From positions 62,001-126,000 of the forward strand of contig CAYOLV010000005.1 in NCBI GenBank assembly GCA_964404895.1: 64,000 nucleotides of DNA. Direction: 5' to 3'. The notes beneath the pieces were generated by a model that made no database searches, had not been told where the DNA came from, and worked only from the letters and a program-made list of their open reading frames with translations. A program made the position numbers and the translations under genes. Shown one piece after another: positions 25,825-33,666 of the stretch. Origin of the DNA: JBGSUZ01 sp964404895 (lineage in GTDB: Bacteria > Bacillota > Clostridia > Peptostreptococcales > Acidaminobacteraceae). Position 1 is the stretch's first letter. Each line of letters opens with the position of its first letter.

Positions 25825-27598
25825 GGTCGGCCTCCAACATTGGCAAAACAAAGTAGAAGTTCACGCCGCCATTGTTCTCTAGGTTTTCAACGCCATATTG
25901 GGCGTGGTGAAGATCCAAAATATTCTTAACAATGGTCAGACCTAGACCTGAACCGCCGTTGTCTTTATTTCTTGAACTTTCGAGACGATAGAATTTTTCC
26001 CATATTTTATCCAATTTATCTTCCGGAATAGCGTCTCCGTCATTCTCAATCCCTACATAGCAAGACTGTCCCTCATGAGTAGCCTTTAGGGTAATTTTGA
26101 TATTGCCCCCGTGGTTGCTGTACCGAATGGCATTGCTGAGCAAATTATTCGCCACCATTTCAATTTTTTCCTCATCTGCCCAAATATAGAGATTTTCCTC
26201 ATCTGCCGCTATTTCGCAAGTCAATTCCTTATCGTCCATGAGAGAGGTCATACGGTCAACAATGCTGACCATGAGACTGTACGCTTCAATGGTGGTGCAT
26301 CTGAGTTTATACCCACCGGACTGCAATTTTGAAATCTCTAGCATATCCCTTACAAGGGCGTCCATACGGTCAATTTCATCTAATATGACTTCCGCATAAT
26401 AAGGCTGTTTATTTTTGCCTATGCCATCTTGCAAAGCCTCTGCGTAGCTTTTCATAATCCCAAGTGGTGTTTTAAGTTCATGAGAAACGCCGTTGATGAA
26501 GTCTTTTCTCATATTTTCAATTTGGCGTTCCCGCTCAATGTCTTCTTTTAAGGTCTGATTGTGGAGCTGCAGTTCTTCAAGACTCAGACGTAGGTTGTCA
26601 CTCATGATATTCAGACTGTTGGATAAGCTCCCAATCTCATCTTCACTATTAATTTCTAATCGTTCGCTAAAATCAAGATGGGCGATTTTCTCTGCCACCG
26701 CATTGATATGAATCAAAGGTCTGGAGACCATAATAATGAAGGCATAAGAAAGCAGGGCTACAATCACGACGATGGCCGCAAAGACGAACCCGTAGTAGTC
26801 CTTCATAATTTCTATGGCTTCTAGGACAGCCTGATGAGGAATAGCGGCTACAATATAGCGTTTTCCTCCATCCTTATCAATAATCCGCACGAAGACCGTG
26901 CTTTTCGTATGACTGGCTTTTTCATAATATATAAACTTGCCCTCTGGCAAATTATCAAAACTGTAGTCATTCTTGCTGAGCCAGAAGTTAAAAGCCCCCC
27001 AAACCAGTTGAGTGTCCGTACTGTTGATGATGTCTTCCCCCGAGGGCAGTACGGCCGTGACGACTTTTCCAGAAATTTTGTCCAGCATATCGGATTCTTG
27101 ATAGCCATAGTGAGTTTTATAATTGAACCAAGGTTCATTATTGACCATAACTTTGATGGGCGTAAAGTTTTCAGGTCGATCGCTCCAAATAATGCCCTCT
27201 GCCTCTATACGGTCACCCCGCTTAGGCCGATAGGTCATAAAATCCTTATCATTGATTAAATACCCCAGGCGTATCCTAAACATATGTCCTGAGTAATCTT
27301 CAAGGAGCACTTCATAGACGTCATCGTTCAACAGAGAATAGTTGTCGAAAACGCCTAAGGTGATGTTGTGTGCACTTTTGAACAGTTTTGCCTGACGGTC
27401 TAAATTGTACTTGTTCCAATTGGAATTGATGTACAAGTCCACAAACTCATTGAGGGTCTTCTCCAAGGTTACATACTTCCGATCCAAATAGAAGCGTTCA
27501 AAGAACACGCTTTGAAAATAGAGGATCGAACTGATAAATACAGAGAAGGTGATGACCATCATGACAAATAGCTTAAACGCTATGCCTTTACGCTGCAT
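25817..27598 (-). CDS. Sensor histidine kinase with large extracytoplasmic domain
   Basis: Two-component kinase of 593 residues. It has a membrane segment at about 8-29, a 240-residue extracytoplasmic sensor region, a second membrane segment at about 270-291 and a HAMP domain (SRPLIHINAVAEKIAHLDF). The HisKA domain has the phosphorylated histidine at 373 in GVSHELKTPLG, and the HATPase has NLLSNAIRYS, IENDGDAIPEDKL and GSGLGLTIVKNIL. The ATG overlaps the last base of the regulator stop (TAATG) after GAGGTG, indicating translational coupling. The gene order lipoprotein, regulator, kinase, RsiV-like protein suggests envelope-stress or cell-wall sensing, which is an inference from context only. 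Confidence 0.94.
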   Translation of the reverse strand: MQRKGIAFKLFVMMVITFSVFISSILYFQSVFFERFYLDRKYVTLEKTLNEFVDLYINSNWNKYNLDRQAKLFKSAHNITLGVFDNYSLLNDDVYEVLLEDYSGHMFRIRLGYLINDKDFMTYRPKRGDRIEAEGIIWSDRPENFTPIKVMVNNEPWFNYKTHYGYQESDMLDKISGKVVTAVLPSGEDIINSTDTQLVWGAFNFWLSKNDYSFDNLPEGKFIYYEKASHTKSTVFVRIIDKDGGKRYIVAAIPHQAVLEAIEIMKDYYGFVFAAIVVIVALLSYAFIIMVSRPLIHINAVAEKIAHLDFSERLEINSEDEIGSLSNSLNIMSDNLRLSLEELQLHNQTLKEDIERERQIENMRKDFINGVSHELKTPLGIMKSYAEALQDGIGKNKQPYYAEVILDEIDRMDALVRDMLEISKLQSGGYKLRCTTIEAYSLMVSIVDRMTSLMDDKELTCEIAADEENLYIWADEEKIEMVANNLLSNAIRYSNHGGNIKITLKATHEGQSCYVGIENDGDAIPEDKLDKIWEKFYRLESSRNKDNGGSGLGLTIVKNILDLHHAQYGVENLENNGGVNFYFVLPMLEADHD

Positions 27599-28284
27599 TA
27601 TTTCACCTCAAACATATACCCTGCTCTGATAATAGTTTTAATGTATTTTGAGCCTTTGCCCAACTTAACCCGCAACTTTTTAATGTGAGTATCTATGGTT
27701 CTCAGGTCGCCATAATAGTCTGCGCCCCAAACTGCACTGAGAATAGCCTCTCTGGAGAGAACTTTGTTTCTGTGAGTCATCAAATAAATCAGCAAATCAT
27801 ATTCCTTTGGGCTGAGGGTAGGGACTTCTGCATCTGCTACTTTCACTTCGTAGGAAAGGCGGTTAATGGCGATGATCCCTGCCTTCATCATATTTTCTTC
27901 CTTAGAGACGCCACTGCTGACCTGCTCCATACGTTTCATCAACGCTTTAGTCCGAGCAACGAGTACCTTAGGGCTAAAAGGTTTGGTAACGTACTCGTCG
28001 GCACCTAGTTCAAACCCTAAAATTTTGTCTTCGTCTTCAGACTTCGCAGTAATAATGATGATCGGCACATCTGAATTTCTTCGAATGCGCTTGCAAACTG
28101 TCATGCCATCTATTTCAGGCATCATGATGTCTAAAAGAATGAGGTCTGCTTTTTTCTTTTCAAACTTGTCGATGGCTTCACGGCCGTTGCAAGCTTCAAT
28201 AACTTCAAAACCCTCTTCTTCAAAATAATCTCGCAAGATTTCTCTCAATCTGTCTTCATCTTCAACAATCATGATCGTTTTCAT
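27598..28284 (-). CDS. OmpR-family response regulator
   Basis: Response regulator of 228 residues paired with the following kinase. The receiver shows IMIVEDEDRL, phosphoacceptor aspartate in LILLDIMMPEIDG, T in IIIITAKSED and K in DEYVTKPFSP. The winged-helix effector has TLSPKEYDLLIYLMTHRNKVLSRE and TIDTHIKKLRVKLG. ATG 28284 is preferred because AGGTGAT lies six bases before it; a GTG nine bases upstream would overlap that site. The upstream lipoprotein gene stops one base before this ATG, so the two are tightly coupled. Confidence 0.95.
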   Translation of the reverse strand: MKTIMIVEDEDRLREILRDYFEEEGFEVIEACNGREAIDKFEKKKADLILLDIMMPEIDGMTVCKRIRRNSDVPIIIITAKSEDEDKILGFELGADEYVTKPFSPKVLVARTKALMKRMEQVSSGVSKEENMMKAGIIAINRLSYEVKVADAEVPTLSPKEYDLLIYLMTHRNKVLSREAILSAVWGADYYGDLRTIDTHIKKLRVKLGKGSKYIKTIIRAGYMFEVK

Positions 28285-28285
28285 A

Positions 28286-28783
28286 TTAATCACCTAAATA
28301 CCCTTCTTGTTTTAATCTTTCTATTTCATAGTGCATAATGAATTCAATGAGGTCAGCGGTGTTCATGGCTTCATAGACCAAGAGAATATCCGCCTCCGTA
28401 TGATGACCTACATATTCATCTAACCCTTCAGCAATTTTCTCTTTAAGTTTTTCTTCCATATAAGCATCAATAATGACGAGCACTGGTTCAACGGCATCAG
28501 CTTCCTTTGTTCCTTTAGGCACCGAACTTTTAATCTGTTCTTTAATTTCTTTATCCACCGTGCCGATATCAAAAGTTTCCGCATAGGTTCTAACTTTTTC
28601 GATGAGTTCGGCGGTTTCTTTCTCTTCCATGTTCTCAAAGACTTCCTCTGCTGCGGGTTTTTCAACGACAACCACTTTTTTAGGAACAGCTTTTTCTTGA
28701 CGACACCCTGACAGCATGCCCATTAAAATAACCATCATAATTACTGCAATGCCTAGCCAAGGCTTATTTCGCCCATTTTTCAA
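28286..28783 (-). CDS. Small lipoprotein, first gene of the regulator-kinase operon (TTG start)
   Basis: Putative lipoprotein of 165 residues. A charged N-terminus (KNGRNKPW), a hydrophobic core and the lipobox LSGC predict export and lipidation at about residue 27. The mature part is highly charged and helical (KETAELIEKVRTY, EEKLKEKIAEGLDEYV), with no family I recognise. The start is a TTG at 28783, chosen because AGGGGG stands seven bases upstream and no ATG occurs before the hydrophobic core. It precedes the response regulator by one base. It could be an extracytoplasmic partner that modulates the kinase, but this rests on position only. Confidence 0.75.
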   Translation of the reverse strand: MKNGRNKPWLGIAVIMMVILMGMLSGCRQEKAVPKKVVVVEKPAAEEVFENMEEKETAELIEKVRTYAETFDIGTVDKEIKEQIKSSVPKGTKEADAVEPVLVIIDAYMEEKLKEKIAEGLDEYVGHHTEADILLVYEAMNTADLIEFIMHYEIERLKQEGYLGD

Positions 28784-28901
28784 ATGTGTTGCCCCCTATT
28801 TATCCAATGAACACGCTTATTGCGTCAAAGGTTTATTTTATGCTTAAGAAGATTGTACATGATTAGTCTCTTTAACTCTAGAGCCCACTGAACTTTTGCA
28901 T

Positions 28902-28936
28902 AAAAAAACATCGGTTTAATGAATCCGATGTTTTTT
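28902..28936 (-). terminator. Terminator after the winged-helix gene
   Basis: ACATCGG and CCGATGT form a stem flanked by A and T runs, so it could work in both directions; it follows the gene ending at 28962 on the minus strand. Confidence 0.85.
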
Positions 28937-28961
28937 AGAGTGCTTTTATTTTCTATGGCTT

Positions 28962-29960
28962 TTACTTTTTTTGACCTTGTTTCCCATAGCTATTTTGTTT
29001 CAACGCCACCATGCGATTGATATTATCTAAGTCGATTTGCTTATTTTTTAAACTCTTCACGGTTTCTTCAGGAGAGACTTTAGCCGTTTGAGTCATTTTC
29101 GTCCCTTGGGAACCCGTTTGAGCTGGCGCTTCCCTCTTTTGAAGTTCATTGATTAACATTTCAATTTTGTCGTTGACTTGAGAACTTTTGGCAACTTTAT
29201 ATTTCTCTCTAACTTGCTCAATATCATTATTAGCAAAGCTTAAAATGATGCGGGCCTCTCGATCGTTGATATTTTCGTCGATAATTTCAAAGACTTGATC
29301 AATTAAATCTTGAACCCCTTCTCTGACTTGTTTGGGCACAAGAGGTCTTGGATTATTTTGAACCGGACTCTGAACCGAATTTCGAACGGTGTTCTGAGTT
29401 ATTTTTTCTGTAGCCTCTTCTAGACGCCCAGGTTCGTCCGTTTCTGAGTTTTTAGAAACGCTCTTCTCTTTTTTAGGCGCAGTTTTTCGCGTCCGCTTGG
29501 GTTTGTCCGTTTCTGAGTTTTCCAGTTTGTCCCCTTCTGACCTATTCCCTTTAGGTTTTTCTCGTCTTTCGGGTGTCTCCGTCTCTTCGTCAAAACTTTC
29601 AAGGGTTTCAAAGGCAAGAGGTTCTAGTCCTTTAGCCGATGAAGTACTTGCTTCACTTCGGCTTTCCGATTTAATCACCCGACTGCTTACCTTTTGAGGT
29701 TCTAAAACAAGGAGCTCGGGTTCAATAGTTCCCGCGTCTTCCAAGGTCACTAATTTTTTCAGAATCAAGCTATTCAGGGCTTTTTCAGCATTTGCGACAT
29801 CGCAACCCATACGAATTGCAATGACGTTAATATTGAGCATATTGCTGAATTCAGCTCTGCCCGCATATCTGGCCAACACTACAGAACACATTTTTTCATA
29901 AATATTGAGGTCATTTCGGTCAATTAAATTGGTTTCGACATTAAAGGCAGAATTGGGCAT
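28962..29960 (-). CDS. Initiator-like winged-helix protein with low-complexity linker
   Basis: Protein of 332 residues of unknown function. The first 85 residues look like the winged helix of replication initiator or DnaD-like proteins (LNIYEKMCSVVLARYAG, then a helix-turn-helix-like VIAIRMGCDVANAEKALNSL). Residues about 90-205 are a charged Lys/Glu/Ser/Thr-rich, probably disordered linker. The part from about 205 (VREGVQDLIDQVFEIIDENINDREA, then AKSSQVNDKIEML) is helical and similar in style to DnaD/DnaB primosome domains, though I cannot confirm it. GGAG stands nine bases before the ATG, and the gene begins four bases after the ABC permease gene, so it is the last member of that operon. A link to the exporter is not apparent. 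Confidence 0.65.
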   Translation of the reverse strand: MPNSAFNVETNLIDRNDLNIYEKMCSVVLARYAGRAEFSNMLNINVIAIRMGCDVANAEKALNSLILKKLVTLEDAGTIEPELLVLEPQKVSSRVIKSESRSEASTSSAKGLEPLAFETLESFDEETETPERREKPKGNRSEGDKLENSETDKPKRTRKTAPKKEKSVSKNSETDEPGRLEEATEKITQNTVRNSVQSPVQNNPRPLVPKQVREGVQDLIDQVFEIIDENINDREARIILSFANNDIEQVREKYKVAKSSQVNDKIEMLINELQKREAPAQTGSQGTKMTQTAKVSPEETVKSLKNKQIDLDNINRMVALKQNSYGKQGQKK

Positions 29961-29964
29961 TTTA

Positions 29965-31209
29965 TCACGCTCCGAACATTATTTTCTCAGAATTGAACAT
30001 CTGTTTGATAATCCATACAATCACGGCAATCAAAACTACCGATACTAAAATATTAAGCCCAAACATGGCCCAAGTCAACTCAGCAGAAAGGGCGTGCTTC
30101 ATGCCCATCAGTGTGCCGTAGAGCGGTGTGGCAAATCCCCACCAGGCTGGGATTTTATTGGTAAACATGGTCATCATGCCGAGAACCATAATGCCCATAT
30201 AGGCAGGCGTAATTAGTGTTCCCGCCTCTTTGACTGAATTTGCGTAAACAGAAATCATACAGATGATGCCCACGTAGATTAAAGTCAATAAAATGGACAA
30301 AATCAAGAATTGCAACACTCCTGCAGGCGATAAGATGAAAATTTGAGGACTGGTATTTGTAGCCACCTCAGCTTCCTGTGAAAACGCCATCATCAAGAAA
30401 GGAAATGCAAGAGCCATCCCTATCAAAGAGGACGCCGTGCTGACTAAGGACACAATGCCCAGACTGAGCATTTTCCCAAAAGCGATGGCCTCGCGTTTAA
30501 TAGGGGTTACTAGCAGGCTTCCCATAGTGCCTCGTTCTTTTTCTCCAGTAATTATATCGATACCAATCCCCATGCCCCCAGTGAACAAGAAAATGGAGAG
30601 CAGGAAGGGAATTAACCCTCCTAAAATATCGCCACTCATTTTTTCAGGCGGCGCTAATCGATGTTCTTCATTCCCTTCATTTAAAGTGAAGGCTTTTAAA
30701 AAGTTTTCGTTTCCAAATCGCTGAACTAAAATTTGTTTCTCATAGTCCACCATAATTCGATCCGCAAACTTGTTATGAGTCGCGTCGGAATAGTCTTCCG
30801 TTGGGTTAAAGTACGTGTTGATGTTCGGCATAACCGTTTTAGATTGGTTATACAATTTAATTTTCGCATCAAAGCTGGCATCAAAGACTACTAAAGCATC
30901 TAATTCTCCATTGTAAATTTGCTTTTTGAGACTTTCTTCCCTGTCTGGGTTTTCAATCACCAAATCCACCTTATATTGTTCTTCTTTGTTGACTATAAAA
31001 GCATTGAAGCTCTCTGGTGCCCCGATGACTGCGATTTTACCCAAGTGTTCTTCTTCGTCACTCATGGTATTTTGAATCATGAGTCCCATGACTGCATAAA
31101 TCAATACAATGCTCACTGCTGGTAATATAAAAGTGGTAAATACCAGTTTCTTGTCTGTAAAAATTCGGGTCAGTTCCTTGCCGACGATGGTCATAATGTC
31201 TGCAAACAT
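29965..31209 (-). CDS. natB: ABC-2 type permease, NatB-like
   Basis: Membrane subunit of an ABC exporter, 414 residues. One membrane segment near the N-terminus (about 20-42) is followed by a large extracytoplasmic domain (about 45-195) and five to six C-terminal membrane segments (about 200-405). This is the ABC2_membrane_3 layout of NatB, which exports Na+ in Bacillus together with NatA. MFADIMTIVGKELTRIFTDKK at the start and GEKERGTMGSLLVTP are family hallmarks. The ATG follows AAGGAGG located in the last codons of the ATPase gene, two bases away. The substrate is not proven; related transporters export ions, peptides or antibiotics. Confidence 0.88.
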   Translation of the reverse strand: MFADIMTIVGKELTRIFTDKKLVFTTFILPAVSIVLIYAVMGLMIQNTMSDEEEHLGKIAVIGAPESFNAFIVNKEEQYKVDLVIENPDREESLKKQIYNGELDALVVFDASFDAKIKLYNQSKTVMPNINTYFNPTEDYSDATHNKFADRIMVDYEKQILVQRFGNENFLKAFTLNEGNEEHRLAPPEKMSGDILGGLIPFLLSIFLFTGGMGIGIDIITGEKERGTMGSLLVTPIKREAIAFGKMLSLGIVSLVSTASSLIGMALAFPFLMMAFSQEAEVATNTSPQIFILSPAGVLQFLILSILLTLIYVGIICMISVYANSVKEAGTLITPAYMGIMVLGMMTMFTNKIPAWWGFATPLYGTLMGMKHALSAELTWAMFGLNILVSVVLIAVIVWIIKQMFNSEKIMFGA

Positions 31210-31211
31210 AA

Positions 31212-31985
31212 TTACGCCTCCTTTTCATGTGCCGCATACAGTTTAAAGAAGGCATCTTCTAGGTCTTCCGCTCCCTGCTCTGCTATGACACTGGCCACAG
31301 TTCCTTCTGCTACAATTTTCCCACCTAAAATAATGGCAAGCTCGTCACAGAATTTTTCAGCCACACCCATGATATGGGTGGAAATAATGATGGTCTTTCC
31401 CTCTTCTTTAAGCTTGAGCAAATAGTCCGTTACTGCCTTTGCCGTAATAATATCCAATCCGTTGGTCGGTTCATCAAAGACGACGATTTCAGGATTGTGA
31501 ATCAGACTTACTGCAATCGATAACTTTTGCTTCATCCCTGTAGACAGGTCTGAAATTCTCATATTTTCAAATTGGGTAATTCCAAAATGGTTAAAGAGCT
31601 CATTTTTTCTGACATCGATTTCACTGGATTTCATTCCGTAAAGCTTCCCGATGTAGGTCATGGTGTATTTGGGCGAAAAATGGCCTTCTAGTTTAAGTTC
31701 ATTGGTAAGAAAAGCTAACCTTCTTCGCACATCCTCCGGTTCTCGAATAGTATCGTAACCCGCTACTCGAACACTGCCCTCTGTGGGCTTTAGAAGGGTG
31801 GACACACACCTGAGCGTTGTGGTTTTCCCAGCGCCATTTGGCCCCAGCAGTCCAAAAATTTGACCAGGCAAAGCTTTGAAACTAATATCATCTACAGCTA
31901 TTTTTACTTTTTCATGTTCGCCTCTTTTTTTCATTTGCTTACTGCTCATATGATACACTTTTCTGAGGTGAGAGACTTCAATCAT
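31212..31985 (-). CDS. natA: ABC transporter ATPase, NatA-like
   Basis: Nucleotide-binding subunit of 257 residues that powers the permease encoded two bases downstream. Walker A is GPNGAGKTT, the signature is DLSTGMKQKLSIA, Walker B is EIVVFDEPTNGLD, and the switch histidine is in ISTHIM. The sequence LSTGMKQK rather than LSGGQ is typical of NatA and related ABC-2 exporters. GGAAGG precedes the start by 11 bases. The gene is separated from tyrS by a terminator, so it starts a new transcription unit natA-natB-winged-helix gene. Confidence 0.92.
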   Translation of the reverse strand: MIEVSHLRKVYHMSSKQMKKRGEHEKVKIAVDDISFKALPGQIFGLLGPNGAGKTTTLRCVSTLLKPTEGSVRVAGYDTIREPEDVRRRLAFLTNELKLEGHFSPKYTMTYIGKLYGMKSSEIDVRKNELFNHFGITQFENMRISDLSTGMKQKLSIAVSLIHNPEIVVFDEPTNGLDIITAKAVTDYLLKLKEEGKTIIISTHIMGVAEKFCDELAIILGGKIVAEGTVASVIAEQGAEDLEDAFFKLYAAHEKEA

Positions 31986-32011
31986 GTAAACACAACCTTC
32001 CTTTATATCGT

Positions 32012-32057
32012 AAAAGAGGCTGAAATCTAAGTATTTTATAGATATCAGCCTTCTCTT
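32012..32057 (-). terminator. Terminator after tyrS
   Basis: On the minus strand AAGAGAAGGCTGA pairs imperfectly with TCAGCCTCTT (bulge of a few bases), followed by TTTA. It lies 20 bases after the tyrS stop. Confidence 0.7.
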
Positions 32058-32078
32058 ATTATAGCAATTTAATGGATA

Positions 32079-33305
32079 TTATACCAATCGGATTCTTTGA
32101 TATACTTTTTTCCCTTTTTTGATCATGAGCTCGTCTCCTTGGAAGTCTTCCAAGGTCACATTCAATTCGTGGCTCTCAACGAGCTCTCCATTGATGCTGA
32201 ACCCTTTTTGTTGAATTAATCTGCGACCCTCACCCTTTGAACCAATTAGGCCCGCAATCACTAGCAAATCTAGGACATTCATTTCAGCCCCAAATTCTGC
32301 CTTGGCTACTTCTGTCGTTGGCACGTTTTCTAAATCGCCTGCGCCTGAGAATAAGGCTTTAGCCGCATTAATGGCTTTTGTCGCTTCTTCTTCACCGTGA
32401 ATAATCTTAGTGATCTCAAAAGCTAAAATCTCTTTTGCTTCATTGATTTTACTGTCCTGCCAAGTTGCCATTTCGTTGATTTGTTCCATTGGCAAGAAGG
32501 TTAACAGTTTGAGACAGTTGATTACATCGGCGTCGTCTACATTTCTAAAGTATTGGAACAAGTCGTATGGCGATGTCTTTTCAGGATCTATCCATACAGC
32601 GCCTGCTTCTGTTTTGCCCATTTTTCTGCCGTCTGAGGTGGTCAGCAACTTAAACGTCAAACCAAAAGCTTCTTTTTGCTCTGAGCGGCGAATCAAGTCT
32701 ACGCCTGCAATGATGTTTGACCATTGATCGTTGCCACCTAACTGTAATTTACAGCCGTATTTGCGGTTGAGTTCTAGGAAATCGTAGGCTTGCATGATCA
32801 TGTAGTTGAACTCTAAGAAGCTGAGTCCTTTTTCCATACGCTGTTTAAAACACTCTGCTGAGAGCATTCTATTGACCGAGAACTTGCTGCCCACTTCTCT
32901 TAAGAAGCTGATGTAATTTAAATGATCCAACCAATTGGCGTTGTTGTCTGCAATGCCTTTGCCTGGGCTAAGATCAATGTATTTAGCCAGTTGCTGTGCA
33001 ATTTGCTTTGAATTGTTGTCAATTTGCTCTTCAAAGAGCATTTGTCTCATTTCAGTCTTTCCTGTAGGATCTCCGACTTTAACCGTACCGCCGCCGACAA
33101 GGGCAATCGGAACGTGGCCGTGTTGCTGCATGTGCATCATAACCATGACCTGAATAAAGTGACCTATGTGGAGACTGTCTGCAGTTGGGTCAAACCCTAT
33201 ATAGAAAGTCACGGCCTCCTTGCCAAGCAATTCTTTGATCTCTGCTTCGTGTGTGGCTTGTTCAATAAAGCCGCGTTCGAGTAATACGTCGTAAACGTTT
33301 CTCAT
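32079..33305 (-). CDS. tyrS: Tyrosyl-tRNA synthetase
   Basis: Charges tRNA-Tyr with tyrosine in the cytoplasm; class I synthetase, 408 residues. The HIGH motif is LHIGH (45-49) after FDPTADS, the KMSKS-like motif is KMGKTEAG (about 230), and the C-terminal S4 RNA-binding domain contains KGEGRRLIQQKGFSING. This is the TyrZ-like, longer bacterial form. AGGAGG nine bases before the ATG fixes the start. Expression is controlled by a tyrosine T-box leader upstream (33375-33607). A short copy of the repeat element family lies in the untranslated region between the T-box terminator and the ribosome site. Confidence 0.98.
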   Translation of the reverse strand: MRNVYDVLLERGFIEQATHEAEIKELLGKEAVTFYIGFDPTADSLHIGHFIQVMVMMHMQQHGHVPIALVGGGTVKVGDPTGKTEMRQMLFEEQIDNNSKQIAQQLAKYIDLSPGKGIADNNANWLDHLNYISFLREVGSKFSVNRMLSAECFKQRMEKGLSFLEFNYMIMQAYDFLELNRKYGCKLQLGGNDQWSNIIAGVDLIRRSEQKEAFGLTFKLLTTSDGRKMGKTEAGAVWIDPEKTSPYDLFQYFRNVDDADVINCLKLLTFLPMEQINEMATWQDSKINEAKEILAFEITKIIHGEEEATKAINAAKALFSGAGDLENVPTTEVAKAEFGAEMNVLDLLVIAGLIGSKGEGRRLIQQKGFSINGELVESHELNVTLEDFQGDELMIKKGKKVYQRIRLV

Positions 33306-33340
33306 TTTCTTTTTCCTCCTGTCTTTTGAGTTGATTCTTG

Positions 33341-33374
33341 AAAACCAAAACCCAGTTGAGTTTTGGTTTCACGC
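33341..33374. repeat. Minimal copy B of the repeat element, in the tyrS leader
   Basis: AAAACCAAAACCCAGTT (33341-33357) followed by GAGTTTTGGTTTCACGC (33358-33374) forms a simple hairpin. It equals the two ends of element copy A with the internal hairpins missing. It starts directly after the T-tract of the T-box terminator (minus strand), as the other copies do after their terminators. Confidence 0.75.
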
Positions 33375-33607
33375 AAAAAAGGGCTTTCTGCGTCCTGTAA
33401 AGGACGAGAAAACCCGTGGTACCACCTTAGTTTGTCTGGCCGTGGGCCAAACCTCAAAACGTATAACGCCGTTACCCGTGACCTGAGTCATTGCTCCGAA
33501 TGTGTAATTCAGTTATGGACTTTCTCAGACCTTGCACCAACCGATCTGCTCTCTATAAGCCATCCATGACCTACTGCGTATTCATCATTGCTTTCTTGTT
33601 TTAAATT
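33375..33607 (-). ncRNA. T-box riboswitch (tyrosine) controlling tyrS
   Basis: The tyrS leader carries the invariant T-box sequence AAGGTGGTACCACGG (33428-33414 on the minus strand), which pairs with the uncharged tRNA acceptor end. A terminator follows, GGGTTTTCTCGTCC pairing with GGACGCAGAAAGCCC plus six T (33411-33375). Stem I features AGAGAGC and GGTGCAAGG are present. A TAC codon (33506-33504) followed by A in the expected 3' side of stem I fits a tyrosine specifier, which agrees with the downstream gene. When tRNA-Tyr is uncharged the antiterminator forms and tyrS is expressed. Confidence 0.93.
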
Positions 33608-33613
33608 AACCCG

Positions 33614-33643
33614 ATTTTATCAGAGTCTGAGCTTTCTTGTCAA
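33614..33643 (-). promoter_or_regulatory. Promoter of the T-box/tyrS transcript
   Basis: On the minus strand TTGACA (33643-33638) and TAAAAT (33619-33614) are separated by 18 bases; transcription would start near 33607, just before the T-box stem I. Confidence 0.85.
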
Positions 33644-33666
33644 CCATTAATCCAAATATTTGTAAA

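Noticed and set aside
26834..27259. 141-residue plus-strand open frame within the sensor kinase
   Set aside because: Lies entirely antisense to a well-supported kinase, with no ribosome site or recognisable domain.
32058..32087. Promoter TTGGTA-18-TATAAT on the minus strand at the end of tyrS
   Set aside because: It would be followed immediately by the tyrS terminator, so it is unlikely to drive natAB; left unclaimed.
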